Source of the DNA: DASUPK01 sp963848955
GTDB lineage: Bacteria > Actinomycetota > Thermoleophilia > Solirubrobacterales > 70-9
Reading direction: 5' to 3'
DNA: 64,000 bases
Assembly (NCBI GenBank): GCA_963848955.1
Contig: CAWKFQ010000024.1
Span: 186,001 to 250,000 of the forward strand
Part shown: piece after piece, positions 53,956 to 62,058 of the stretch
Layout: the number at the start of each line of letters is the position of its first letter
Position numbering within the stretch: position 1 is the stretch's first letter
Position numbers and translations under genes: made by a program
The notes under the pieces: generated by a model
Told to the model about the DNA's origin: nothing
Database searches by the model: none
Seen by the model: only the letters and a program-made list of their open reading frames with translations

Positions 53956-54969
53956 ATGGCTGACGCCGACACCGCCGATCGGTCCGACAGGACCGATCCC
54001 GATGAGGACCCCACGCAGCGGCGCGGCGACGACTTCGCCCCGACTGGCGTCGAGCGCCGGACGGGTCGGTGGCCGACGCTGAAGCGGACGGCGCAGGAGT
54101 TCCAGGAGGACAACCTCACCGACTGGGCCGCCACGCTCACCTATTACGGCCTGCTCGCCCTCTTCCCGGGCCTGATCGTGCTGGTCTCGATCGTGGGGTT
54201 GGTCGGCGATCCACAATCGACGACCAACACGCTCACGGACATCGTCACCCGCGTGGGCCCTGACTCCGCTGCAAGCACCTTCGAGGGGCCGATCCGGCAG
54301 GTGACCGAGAGCCGCGGGACCGCCGGGTTCGCCCTCATCGTGAGCACCCTTGTGGCCCTGTGGTCGGCGTCCGGCTATCTGGGGGCGTTCATCCGCGCCT
54401 CGAACGTGATCTACGAGACGCGCGAGGGGCGTCCCTTCTGGAAGCTGCGCCCGCTTCAGCTTCTGCTGACGCTGGTGTTGGTGCTGCTGCTAGCGGTCAT
54501 GGCGCTGGGCATCGTCCTCACCGGGCCGATCGTCTCCGACGTTGCGGAGCCGATCGGCGTCTCCGACACGGCGGTTTCGATCTGGAACTACGCCAAGTGG
54601 GTGCTGATCGCCCTTCTGTTCGTAGTGATGATCGACGTCATCTACTACGCCTCGCCGAACGTCAAGCAGCGAGGGTTCAGGTGGATCACGCCGGGAAGCT
54701 TTGTCGCGCTCGTCGTCTGGCTGCTCGCCTCAGCGGGTTTCGGCCTCTACGCCTCACAGTTCGGCTCGTACAACAAGGTCTATGGCTCACTGGCCGGCGT
54801 GGTCGTGATCCTGATCTGGATGTGGATCACCAACTTGGCCATCCTCTTCGGGCACGAGCTCAACGCCGAGCGCGAGCGTGAGCAGCAGTTCGAGGAGGGC
54901 GTCCCGGGCGCAGAGCGGGAGATTCAGCTCGAGCCTCGGGACGAGCCGGAGCCACGCCGAACCGTCTGA
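53956..54969 (+). CDS. YihY/BrkB family inner membrane protein
   Basis: 337 residues. Acidic N-terminus (ADADTADRSDRTDPDEDPTQRRG...) then the YihY core: FQEDNLTDWAATLTYYGLLALFPGLIVLVSIVGLVGDP, six membrane segments, and KVYGSLAGVVVILIWMWITNLAILFGHELNAERERE, where the GHELNAE end is a family hallmark. Earlier called RNase BN by mistake in this family; transport or membrane organisation are the usual suggestions. ATG 53956 is 9 bp after DUF4235. Confidence 0.88.
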   Translation: MADADTADRSDRTDPDEDPTQRRGDDFAPTGVERRTGRWPTLKRTAQEFQEDNLTDWAATLTYYGLLALFPGLIVLVSIVGLVGDPQSTTNTLTDIVTRVGPDSAASTFEGPIRQVTESRGTAGFALIVSTLVALWSASGYLGAFIRASNVIYETREGRPFWKLRPLQLLLTLVLVLLLAVMALGIVLTGPIVSDVAEPIGVSDTAVSIWNYAKWVLIALLFVVMIDVIYYASPNVKQRGFRWITPGSFVALVVWLLASAGFGLYASQFGSYNKVYGSLAGVVVILIWMWITNLAILFGHELNAEREREQQFEEGVPGAEREIQLEPRDEPEPRRTV

Positions 54970-54974
54970 GCAGA

Positions 54975-55884
54975 TCAGCGGAGTGCCGAGCGCAGCGCTT
55001 CGTCGAGCTCCGGGTGGCGGAACTCATAGCCGAGGTCGAGCGCTCGGCGGGGCAGAACGCGGGCGCCGCCCGCCACCGTGTCGGCGAGCTCGCCCCCTCG
55101 CAGAGCGGCAACGGCGAATTTCGGAATCGGCATGAAAGCGGGCCGGTGCAGCGGCGCGGCCGAGCGCCTTCGAGAACTCGCGGTTGGTCACCGGGTTCGG
55201 GGCGGTCCCATTGATCACTCCCCAGACACGATGGTCATCCAGGGCCCAGAGGAAGAGGCCGACAACATCCTCGATGTGCACCCATGACAGGTACTGGTCG
55301 CCGCCCGCGATCGGCCCCCCGACCCCGAGCTTGAAGGGCAGGAGCAGCTGCTTGATCAGCCCCCCGTTCTTGGAGAGCACGGGCCCGGTGCGGAAGATCA
55401 CCACCCGGTCGAAGATCCCCTCGGCCTGCCGCTCCGCTGCCTCCCAGTCGATCGGGACCTCGGCGGCGAACCCCTCGCCTGGCTCCGATTCCTCGTCGAC
55501 GACCTGGGCCCCGCGGTCGCCGTAGTAGCCGATCGCGGACTGCCCGACGAAGACGCTCGGCTCGGTCGGGGAGGCCTTGATGCCCTCGAGCAGGTTGCGG
55601 GTGCCGAGGATCCGGCTCTCGCGAATCCGGACCTTCGCCGCGTCGGTGAGCCGCTGGTTGATCTCCTCGCCGACCAGGTTGACGACGCCGTCGATGCCGT
55701 CCAACGCCGCGGGCGGCGGCGTTTCGGTGGTCGGCCGCCAGGCGTGCCAGGTGACGGTCGGGTTCGTCGAGCGCGCCCGGTCCGGGTCGCGGGTGAGTCC
55801 CACGACCTCGTCGCCTCGCGCCAGCAGGGCGTCGCAGAGGTCAGATCCGATCAGGCCGGTGGCTCCCGTGACGAGAACGCGCAT
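54975..55884 (-). CDS. TIGR01777-family NAD-dependent epimerase, one frameshift
   Basis: Extended SDR protein. MRVLVTGATGLIGSDLCDALLARGDEVVGLTRD (GxxGxxG), ALDGIDGVVNLVGEEINQRLTDAAKVRIRESRILGTRNLLEGI and the substrate-binding FVGQSAIGYYGDRG are family-typical. The frame breaks near 55150, right after NPVTNREFSKALGRA; the other frame supplies RPAFMPIPKFAVAALRGGELADTVAGGARVLPRRALDLGYEFRHPELDEALRSALR, the normal end, with TGA at 54975-54977. Repaired length is about 302. Function unknown; cell-division inhibitor SulA homolog is an old, unsupported name. Confidence 0.85.
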
Positions 55885-56068
55885 GGGCGCCGGATGCTAA
55901 CCAGGACTGGTCGTTAGGTTCCCGCGATGGCCGCTGTGGTGAGAGAAGCCTCGATGACCTTGGTCGGGGCGCTCTGCTTTCTCTGGGCTGCGCGAATCCT
56001 CGTCAAGCCGCCGCCGTGGCTGCTGCCCTCGACGCGGCGCTCGCAGTAGTCGCGGCCCGGTGCCCAGG

Positions 56069-57550
56069 TCAACCGGTGCCGTCGGATGAGGCGCCGTCGC
56101 CGCTGACGACCTCGAACGTCCCGGTCTCCTCGGAGAACCGGGCGAGGCCCGCGGCCTTGGCCTCGTCCACCACCGCCCGGGCGACGCTTGCAGCCACGTC
56201 GCGGTTGAAGACCGAGGGGATGACGTAGTCCTCGGCCAGGTCGTCGTCGGTGACGACTTCGGCGATGCCGCGAGCGGCCGCCAACTTCATCTCCTCGGTG
56301 ATCCGGGGCGCCCCGGCGTCCAGCGCGCCGCGGAAGATCCCGGGGAAGCAGAGGACGTTGTTGATCTGGTTCGGGTAGTCCGAACGGCCGGTGGCCATGA
56401 TCCGGACGTACTGGTCGGCCTCCTCCGGCATCACCTCTGGGGTGGGGTTGGCCATGGCGAAGACGATCGCGTCGTCGTTCATCTTCGCCAGGGATTCGGG
56501 CTCGAGCAGGCCGGGACCGGAGAGTCCGATGAACAGGTCGCAGCCCTCGATCACCTCGTTCGGGCCGCCGCTCAGCTTCTCCGGGTTCGAGTTCTCGGCG
56601 TACCAACGCTTGATCGGCGACATCCCCCCGTCGACGTAGTCGAAGCGATCCGTCGAGATCGCGCCCTGGCGGTCGCAGCCGACGATCTGGGTGATCCCCG
56701 ACTCCTGCATCATCTTCGTGCAGGCGACCCCCGCGGCGCCGAGGCCCAGCATCAGCACCCGCAGGCTCTCGATCGGCTTGCCGACGATCTTCAGGGAGTT
56801 GAAGAGCGCCGCCATCACCACCACTGCCGTGCCGTGCTGGTCGTCGTGGAAGACCGGGATGTCGAGCTCTTCCTTCAGCCGGTCCTCGATCTCGAAGCAG
56901 CGCGGGGCGGAGATGTCCTCGAGATTGATCCCGCCGAAGGTGGGGGACAGGAGCTTGACCGTCTGGATGATCTCCTCTGGGTCGTTGCTGGCCAGGCAGA
57001 TCGGGAAGGCGTCGACCTGGGCGAACTCCTTGAAGAGCATCGCCTTGCCCTCCATCACCGGCATGGCTGCTTCGGGACCGATGTCGCCGAGGCCCAGTAC
57101 GGCCGAGCCGTCGGAGACCACGGCGACAGTGTTCGCCTTGATCGTGAAGTCGAAGGCCTTGGTCTTGTCCTCGGCGATGTACTCACAGACCCGCGCGACG
57201 CCGGGCGTGTAGGCCATCGAGAGGTCGTCGCGTGTCTTCAGCGGGTACTTGTTGTGCTGCTCGATCTTGCCCTTCTTGTGCATCTCGAAGGTGCGGTCGG
57301 TGAAGCCGAGGACGCGCGCGCCGCGGGTGGAGCCGATCGAGCGGAGGATCTGCTCCCAGGCCTCGGAGCTGGCCGCGTCGATCGTGAACTCGCGGACCCG
57401 CTTGCCCTCAGGGCCCGCTCCCGGGATCAGGTCGACGGACTGGAGCGCTCCGCCGGCCTCGGCGATCTGGGCCGTGATCTTGCCGAGCGGCTCCTGACGC
57501 GCGTCGAGCTCGACGCGGACCGTGACGCTGTACTGAGCGGAGGCAGCCAT
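56069..57550 (-). CDS. NAD(P)-dependent malic enzyme with an N-terminal ACT domain
   Basis: Oxidative decarboxylation of malate to pyruvate. 493 residues. The first 85 form an ACT-like domain (SVTVRVELDARQEPLGKITAQIAEAGGALQSVDLIPGAG...), probably binding an amino acid as regulator. The catalytic part has YTPGVARVCEYIAED (Tyr/Lys site nearby), DIPVFHDDQHGTAVVVMAALFNSLKIVGK and LRVLMLGLGAAGVACTKMMQESG (NAD fold), ending FSEETGTFEVVSGDG. ATG 57550 has no additional coding upstream although the frame remains open. The short (no phosphotransacetylase) form is seen. Confidence 0.92.
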   Translation of the reverse strand: MAASAQYSVTVRVELDARQEPLGKITAQIAEAGGALQSVDLIPGAGPEGKRVREFTIDAASSEAWEQILRSIGSTRGARVLGFTDRTFEMHKKGKIEQHNKYPLKTRDDLSMAYTPGVARVCEYIAEDKTKAFDFTIKANTVAVVSDGSAVLGLGDIGPEAAMPVMEGKAMLFKEFAQVDAFPICLASNDPEEIIQTVKLLSPTFGGINLEDISAPRCFEIEDRLKEELDIPVFHDDQHGTAVVVMAALFNSLKIVGKPIESLRVLMLGLGAAGVACTKMMQESGITQIVGCDRQGAISTDRFDYVDGGMSPIKRWYAENSNPEKLSGGPNEVIEGCDLFIGLSGPGLLEPESLAKMNDDAIVFAMANPTPEVMPEEADQYVRIMATGRSDYPNQINNVLCFPGIFRGALDAGAPRITEEMKLAAARGIAEVVTDDDLAEDYVIPSVFNRDVAASVARAVVDEAKAAGLARFSEETGTFEVVSGDGASSDGTG

Positions 57551-57603
57551 GGCGCGAGAAGGATACGGGGCGCCGAATGCCGCCCGGTTGCTCGGAAAAC
57601 CGG

Positions 57604-57682
57604 CAATGGAGGGGGCGGGCCCCGAATGCCGGGCAATGAAGGGGGAGAGGGACGAACAGCGGCGATGAAGGGGGAGAGGGAC
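57604..57682 (+). repeat. Three degenerate direct repeats of about 29 bp
   Basis: Each unit starts GGCAATG or GGCGATG and continues with GAAGGGGGAGAGGGAC or a variant; ATGs fall at 57606, 57636 and 57665 (spacings 30 and 29). The latter two are nearly identical over 19 bp. They lie upstream of the AbiEi-DUF559 gene. Confidence 0.6.
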
Positions 57683-57706
57683 CGGAGTTGGCGGCTTAGT
57701 TGCCGG

Positions 57707-58566
57707 GTGGGCAACCAACCCGCCAATACCGAGCGACTGATCGGCGAGATCGCCGCCCGGCAGCACGGAGTCCTGAGTAGTGCCCAACTCCAGGCGGCGG
57801 GCATCTCGAAGGTCGCGGCTTCCAGGCGTGGCAAGGCCGGGCGCCTGCACCGCATTCATCGCGGGGTTTACGCCGTGGGACATGCCCGACTCAGCTTCGA
57901 AGGCCGCTGTGTGGCGGCCGTCCTTGCCCTCGGTGCCCGGGCTGTGGTCAGCCACCAGAGCGCTGCTGCCGTGTGGGGAATGCTCAACCCGCACTCGGGG
58001 CCGATCGACGTCACAGTCCCGGGGGACGGCGGCAGGGAGAAGCGGAAGGGCATCCGGGTCCACCGATCCCACTCCCTCATTGCCGGTGTTACGACCCGCC
58101 GCAACGGGATCGCGGTGACGAAGCCGGGCCGCACGCTTCGAGACCTTCACCGCACCTCTCCCAGCCGGTTTTCCGCCGGGCACTGAGGCGGGCGCTTGAC
58201 CTGCGGCTCGTGAGTTCGGCGGACGTCAGACGCGAGGCACACCTCACCCGCAGCGAGCTCGAGCGCATCTTCCTGAGCCTCTGTCGCCGCCACCGCCTTC
58301 CCGAGCCTGAGGTGAACGCCTGCGTCGGCCAGTACGAAGTGGACTTCCTCTGGCCCGTCCGCCGCCTCATCGTCGAGACCGACGGCTTTCGCCACCACGG
58401 CGACCGCGCAGCATTCGAGCGCGACCGCGCCCGCGACGCCCACCTTCAGAGCCTCGGGTTTCGGGTCCTCCGCTTCACCTACCGGCAGGTGACAGACGAC
58501 CGATCTGCCGTCGTTGCGGCCTTGCGGGCCCTGCTCGGCCGGAGGTCTCTCGCACCCAACCTATGA
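57707..58566 (+). CDS. AbiEi-type antitoxin domain plus DUF559 nuclease-like domain, one frameshift
   Basis: From GTG 57707 (or in-frame ATG 57665): TERLIGEIAARQHGVLSSAQLQAAGISKVAASRRGKAGRLHRIHRGVYAVGHARLSFEGRCVAAVLALGARAVVSHQSAAAVWGM is the AbiEi N-terminal winged-helix type. The frame breaks near 58158; the other frame gives LSQPVFRRALRRALDLRLVSSADVRREAHLTRSELERIFLSLCRRHRLPEPEVNACVGQYEVDFLWPVRRLIVETDGFRHHGDRAAFERDRARDAHLQSLGFRVLRFTYRQV, a DUF559 domain with Vsr-like D...E.D residues. About 286 residues. No AbiEii toxin is nearby, so it is probably an orphan of the kind that is multi-copy in Thermoleophilia. Confidence 0.75.
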
Positions 58567-58567
58567 T
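58562..58567 (+). promoter_or_regulatory. -10 box of a leaderless promoter for polA
   Basis: TATGAT, then 6 nt, then the GTG of polA (58574). It overlaps the stop codon of the preceding gene. Confidence 0.5.
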
Positions 58568-58573
58568 GGATAC

Positions 58574-61228
58574 GTGCCGGCAACGACCCAGAAAAAGGCT
58601 CCCGCGAAGGGTGGAAAGGGCAAGCAGAAGCCTGCCGAGCTGTTCCTGATCGACGGCAACTCGCTCGCCTACCGGGCGTTCTTCGCCCTGCCCGAGTCGA
58701 TCGCGACCCACGACGGCAGGCCGACCAACGCCATCTATGGCCTCGCCTCGATGTTCGCCAAGATGCTGATCGACCACGACCCGGCTGCCGTGGTCGTCTG
58801 CTGGGACGCGGGCTGGTCGGGCCGGGAGCTGACCTACGAGCCCTACAAGTCCCAGCGCAAGCCACGACCCGACCTCCTGCGCGACCAGTGGCCCCACCTG
58901 ATGCCGCTGGCCGAGGCCTTCGGCTTCACCAACATCAAGGTGGACGGCTTCGAGGCGGACGACGTGATCGCCTCGCTCACCAAGCGTGCCCGCGAGCAGG
59001 ACCTGGCGGTGATGGTGGTCTCCGGCGACCGCGACGTCTACCAGCTGGTCGAGGACGGGGTCCGCGTGATGACCACCTCCCGCGGTGTCACCGACACCAA
59101 GATCTATGACAGCGACGGCGTGGTCGAGCGCTACGGCGTGCCGCCCGAGCTCGTCACCGATCTGATCGGGCTGAAGGGCGACACCTCGGACAACATCCCC
59201 GGTGTCCCGGGCATCGGCGACAAGACCGCTGCCCAGCTGCTCCAGGAGTACGGCGACCTGGAGGGGGTCCTGGCCAACATCGACAAGATCTCCGGCGCCA
59301 AGCGCAAGGAGAACCTCACCAACCACGCTGAGGACGCGCGCATCTCGAAGAAGCTCGCGACCGCGATCACCGACATCGATATCGAGCTCGACCTCGACGA
59401 GCTGATGGCGAAGCGGATGGACCGCAGCCGACTCCGCGAGGTCGCCCGAGAGTTCGAGCTCCGCGTGATCCTCGAGCGCCTGGAGGAGGAGCTCGGGGCG
59501 GACTTCGTCCCCGACTCCAAGGTCGAGGAGGAGCTCGACGCCACGGCCAAGGAGGGATCGATCGACGACCTCGCCGACGGGGAGGTCGCCCTGGCGATCG
59601 CCGGCGAGACCTGGTCCGGCTACGACGGCAAGAGCCTCGTCGAGGGCGACTGCCCCGACTTCGCGGACCTCGTCAAGGCACTCGGCAAGCGCCGGCTCAT
59701 CGGCCATGACCTGAAGAGCCTCGGCGGCGGTGCTCGCTATGGAGTCCTCGCCGCCGCCGGCCCGGGCGGCCTCGACCTCCGCCACGACACGATGGTCGGC
59801 GCCTACCTGCTCGACCCCGCGCGCCGCTCCTATGACCTCATCGACATCGCGGCCCAGCGCGGCCTCGCGGCTGCTTCCAAGGAAGAGGAAGGCGCCGACG
59901 GCGACCAGCTCGAGCTCGGGGATGAGCCGCCGCCCGATCCCGCTGCCGAGGCCCGCCTGGTATGGGAGATCGCCCAGCTCCAGCGCGAGGGCATGAAGGA
60001 ACAGAAGATCGAGCGCCTCATGGACGAGGTGGAAATGCCGCTGATCGAGGTGCTGGCGGCGATGGAGCAGACCGGGGTGAAGGTCGACGAGAATCGCCTC
60101 GCCGACATCAACGAGGGCTTCGAGCAGCGCATCGAGACCCTCCAGGCAGACATCTTCGAGCTCGCCGGCCACGAATTCACCATCGGCTCCCCCCAGCAGC
60201 TCGCCGAGGTCCTGTTCGACGAGCTCGGCCTGACCAAGAAGCGGCGCGGCAAGACCGGCTTCTCAACCGACGCCCGGGTCCTCTCCCAGATCCGCGAGGA
60301 GCACGAGATCGTGACCAAGGTCGAGCAGTGGCGCGAGCTCACCAAGCTGAAGAGCACCTATCTGGACGCCCTCCCCGAGCTGATCGACCCGGAGACCGGC
60401 CGTCTCCACACCACCTTCAACCAGACCGCCACCGCCACCGGCCGGCTCTCCAGCACCAACCCCAACCTCCAGAACATCCCCATCCGCACCGAGGAGGGCC
60501 GGCCGATCCGCTCCTGCTTCGTCGCCCCGCGCGGCCACCGCCTGCTCTCCGCCGACTACAACCAGATCGAGCTGCGGATCCTCGCCCACATTGCGGGCGA
60601 GGACGCCCTCCGAGAGATCTTCGCCCGTGGGGAGGACATCCACGCCGCCACCGCCGCCGAGGTGCTCGGCTCGGACCCGAAGAGGGTCAGCCCCGGCGAT
60701 CGCTCGAAGGCCAAGATGGTCAACTACGGCATCGCCTACGGCCTCTCCGCCTACGGCCTGGCCGATCGCCTCAACATCGAGCAGGAGGAAGCGGCCCAAT
60801 ACATCGACCGCTACTTCGAGCGGTTCCCCGCGGTCAAGCGCTACATCGAGGAGACCATCGAGTTCGCGCGCGAGAAGGGTTACGTGGAGACGCTCCTCGG
60901 CCGGCGCCGCCCGATCCCCGAACTCCGCTCCGGCCGTCCCCAGGTACGCAGCCAGGGCGAGCGCCTCGCGGTCAACATGCCGATCCAGGGCACTTCGGCG
61001 GACATCATCAAGATTGCGATGGTCGCCTGCCAGCGAGCCCTCGGCAGGTCCGACCTCGAGACCCGCCTCGTGCTCCAGATCCACGACGAGCTCCTCTTCG
61101 AAGGCCCCGCCGACGAGATGGAGGCCGCCTCCGAGCTGGTCGAGCGCGAGATGACCGAGGCCTTCGAGCTCGACCCGCCGCTGACCGTGGACATCGGCGT
61201 CGGCAAGGACTGGCTCGCCGCGAAGTAG
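58574..61228 (+). CDS. polA: DNA polymerase I, 3'-5' exonuclease residues absent
   Basis: Repair and Okazaki fragment processing polymerase. 884 residues from GTG 58574. The 5'-3' nuclease begins ELFLIDGNSLAYRAFFALPESI and includes KVDGFEADDVIASL and SGDRDVYQLV. The middle domain (GEVALAIAGETWSGYDGKS...) lacks the DxE and downstream acidic residues of a proofreading exonuclease, as in Taq polymerase. The polymerase has motif A LLSADYNQIELRILAHIAGE, the O-helix RSKAKMVNYGIAYGLSAYGL, and motif C LQIHDELLFEGP. A GTG six bases after TATGAT is preferred over the upstream in-frame start 58514, which lies in the preceding gene. Confidence 0.96.
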   Translation: MPATTQKKAPAKGGKGKQKPAELFLIDGNSLAYRAFFALPESIATHDGRPTNAIYGLASMFAKMLIDHDPAAVVVCWDAGWSGRELTYEPYKSQRKPRPDLLRDQWPHLMPLAEAFGFTNIKVDGFEADDVIASLTKRAREQDLAVMVVSGDRDVYQLVEDGVRVMTTSRGVTDTKIYDSDGVVERYGVPPELVTDLIGLKGDTSDNIPGVPGIGDKTAAQLLQEYGDLEGVLANIDKISGAKRKENLTNHAEDARISKKLATAITDIDIELDLDELMAKRMDRSRLREVAREFELRVILERLEEELGADFVPDSKVEEELDATAKEGSIDDLADGEVALAIAGETWSGYDGKSLVEGDCPDFADLVKALGKRRLIGHDLKSLGGGARYGVLAAAGPGGLDLRHDTMVGAYLLDPARRSYDLIDIAAQRGLAAASKEEEGADGDQLELGDEPPPDPAAEARLVWEIAQLQREGMKEQKIERLMDEVEMPLIEVLAAMEQTGVKVDENRLADINEGFEQRIETLQADIFELAGHEFTIGSPQQLAEVLFDELGLTKKRRGKTGFSTDARVLSQIREEHEIVTKVEQWRELTKLKSTYLDALPELIDPETGRLHTTFNQTATATGRLSSTNPNLQNIPIRTEEGRPIRSCFVAPRGHRLLSADYNQIELRILAHIAGEDALREIFARGEDIHAATAAEVLGSDPKRVSPGDRSKAKMVNYGIAYGLSAYGLADRLNIEQEEAAQYIDRYFERFPAVKRYIEETIEFAREKGYVETLLGRRRPIPELRSGRPQVRSQGERLAVNMPIQGTSADIIKIAMVACQRALGRSDLETRLVLQIHDELLFEGPADEMEAASELVEREMTEAFELDPPLTVDIGVGKDWLAAK

Positions 61229-61236
61229 CGGCAGGG

Positions 61237-62058
61237 TCAGGCCCCGATCACCGCGTCGAGCTCGTCAGCGAGCTCGACCATCGAGGGCCGCTCCGACGGG
61301 TCAGGCGCCAGGCAGGCGTCGATCGCCGACGTGAAGCGGGAGGGCGCCCGCCTGCTCTCGGCCAGCGAGGGGGCTCGGCGCTCCTGCTGCGGGTAGTTGC
61401 GCCGCTTCGCGTCCGGGAAGGGCCACGCTCCGGTGGCGGCCTCATACAGCGTTACCCCGATCCCCCAGACGTCGGTCGCCGCGCTGACGCTCTCCCCGCG
61501 GGCCTGCTCGGGTGCCAGGTACGGGGGGGACCCCATCCCGCGCGGAACAGGCCCCGGCCTGCGCGCGAGGCTCAGGTCGATCACCCGCGCCTGCCCGCTC
61601 TGGACGATCACGTTCGACGGCTTCAGGTCGAGGTGCAGGTAGCCCCGCCCGTGCAGATAGCCGATCGCCGAGCCGATCTGCAGGCCGAGGTGGGCGACGT
61701 CCGCGATCGCCAGGCGCCTGCGAGCCGAGTGGATCATGTGCTCGACGGTCTCGCCGCCGAGGGTCTCGAGGATCACCACGGTTCGCGGCCGGCGACGCAG
61801 CTCATAGGCCCGGACGATGTTCGGATGGACCAGCTCCAACAGCAGCTCGCCCTCCTGCACCAGCCGCCTGCGCACGCGCGGTGCCCGCCGGTCGGGCCGC
61901 ACGACCTTGACGACGCAGCGGCAGTCGCGGTCGAGGCTCCATGCGTCGTAGACGTCCAGCGCCGTTCCTCGGCTCAGATGCGCGATCACCTCATAACCGG
62001 AGGCCACGCGATCGCCTTCGTGCAGCAGCCCGTTGACCGTGCCGTTCGACGAGCTCAC
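61237..62058 (-). CDS. Serine/threonine protein kinase, compact and partly degenerate
   Basis: 273 residues with no extracellular part. GYEVIAHLSRGTALDVYDAWSLDRDCRCVVKVVRPD has the ATP Lys (CVVKVV) but a weak Gly-rich loop. YLHLDLKPSNVIVQSGQARVIDLSLAR contains the catalytic HLDLKPSN; the usual DFG is DLS. APE (YLAPEQARGE), DVWGIGVTLYEAATGAWPF and the terminal RPSMVELADELDAV are intact. No transmembrane segment or PASTA domain is present, so it is a soluble kinase of unknown target. GTG 62058 overlaps the stop of the ABC transporter gene (GTGA), so they are translated together. Confidence 0.82.
   Translation of the reverse strand: MSSSNGTVNGLLHEGDRVASGYEVIAHLSRGTALDVYDAWSLDRDCRCVVKVVRPDRRAPRVRRRLVQEGELLLELVHPNIVRAYELRRRPRTVVILETLGGETVEHMIHSARRRLAIADVAHLGLQIGSAIGYLHGRGYLHLDLKPSNVIVQSGQARVIDLSLARRPGPVPRGMGSPPYLAPEQARGESVSAATDVWGIGVTLYEAATGAWPFPDAKRRNYPQQERRAPSLAESRRAPSRFTSAIDACLAPDPSERPSMVELADELDAVIGA

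Noticed and set aside
55885..56068. Gene in the gap between the epimerase and malic enzyme genes
   Set aside because: Frames here are short and without start plus ribosome binding site; a long minus-strand frame (to 56606) is a shadow of malic enzyme.
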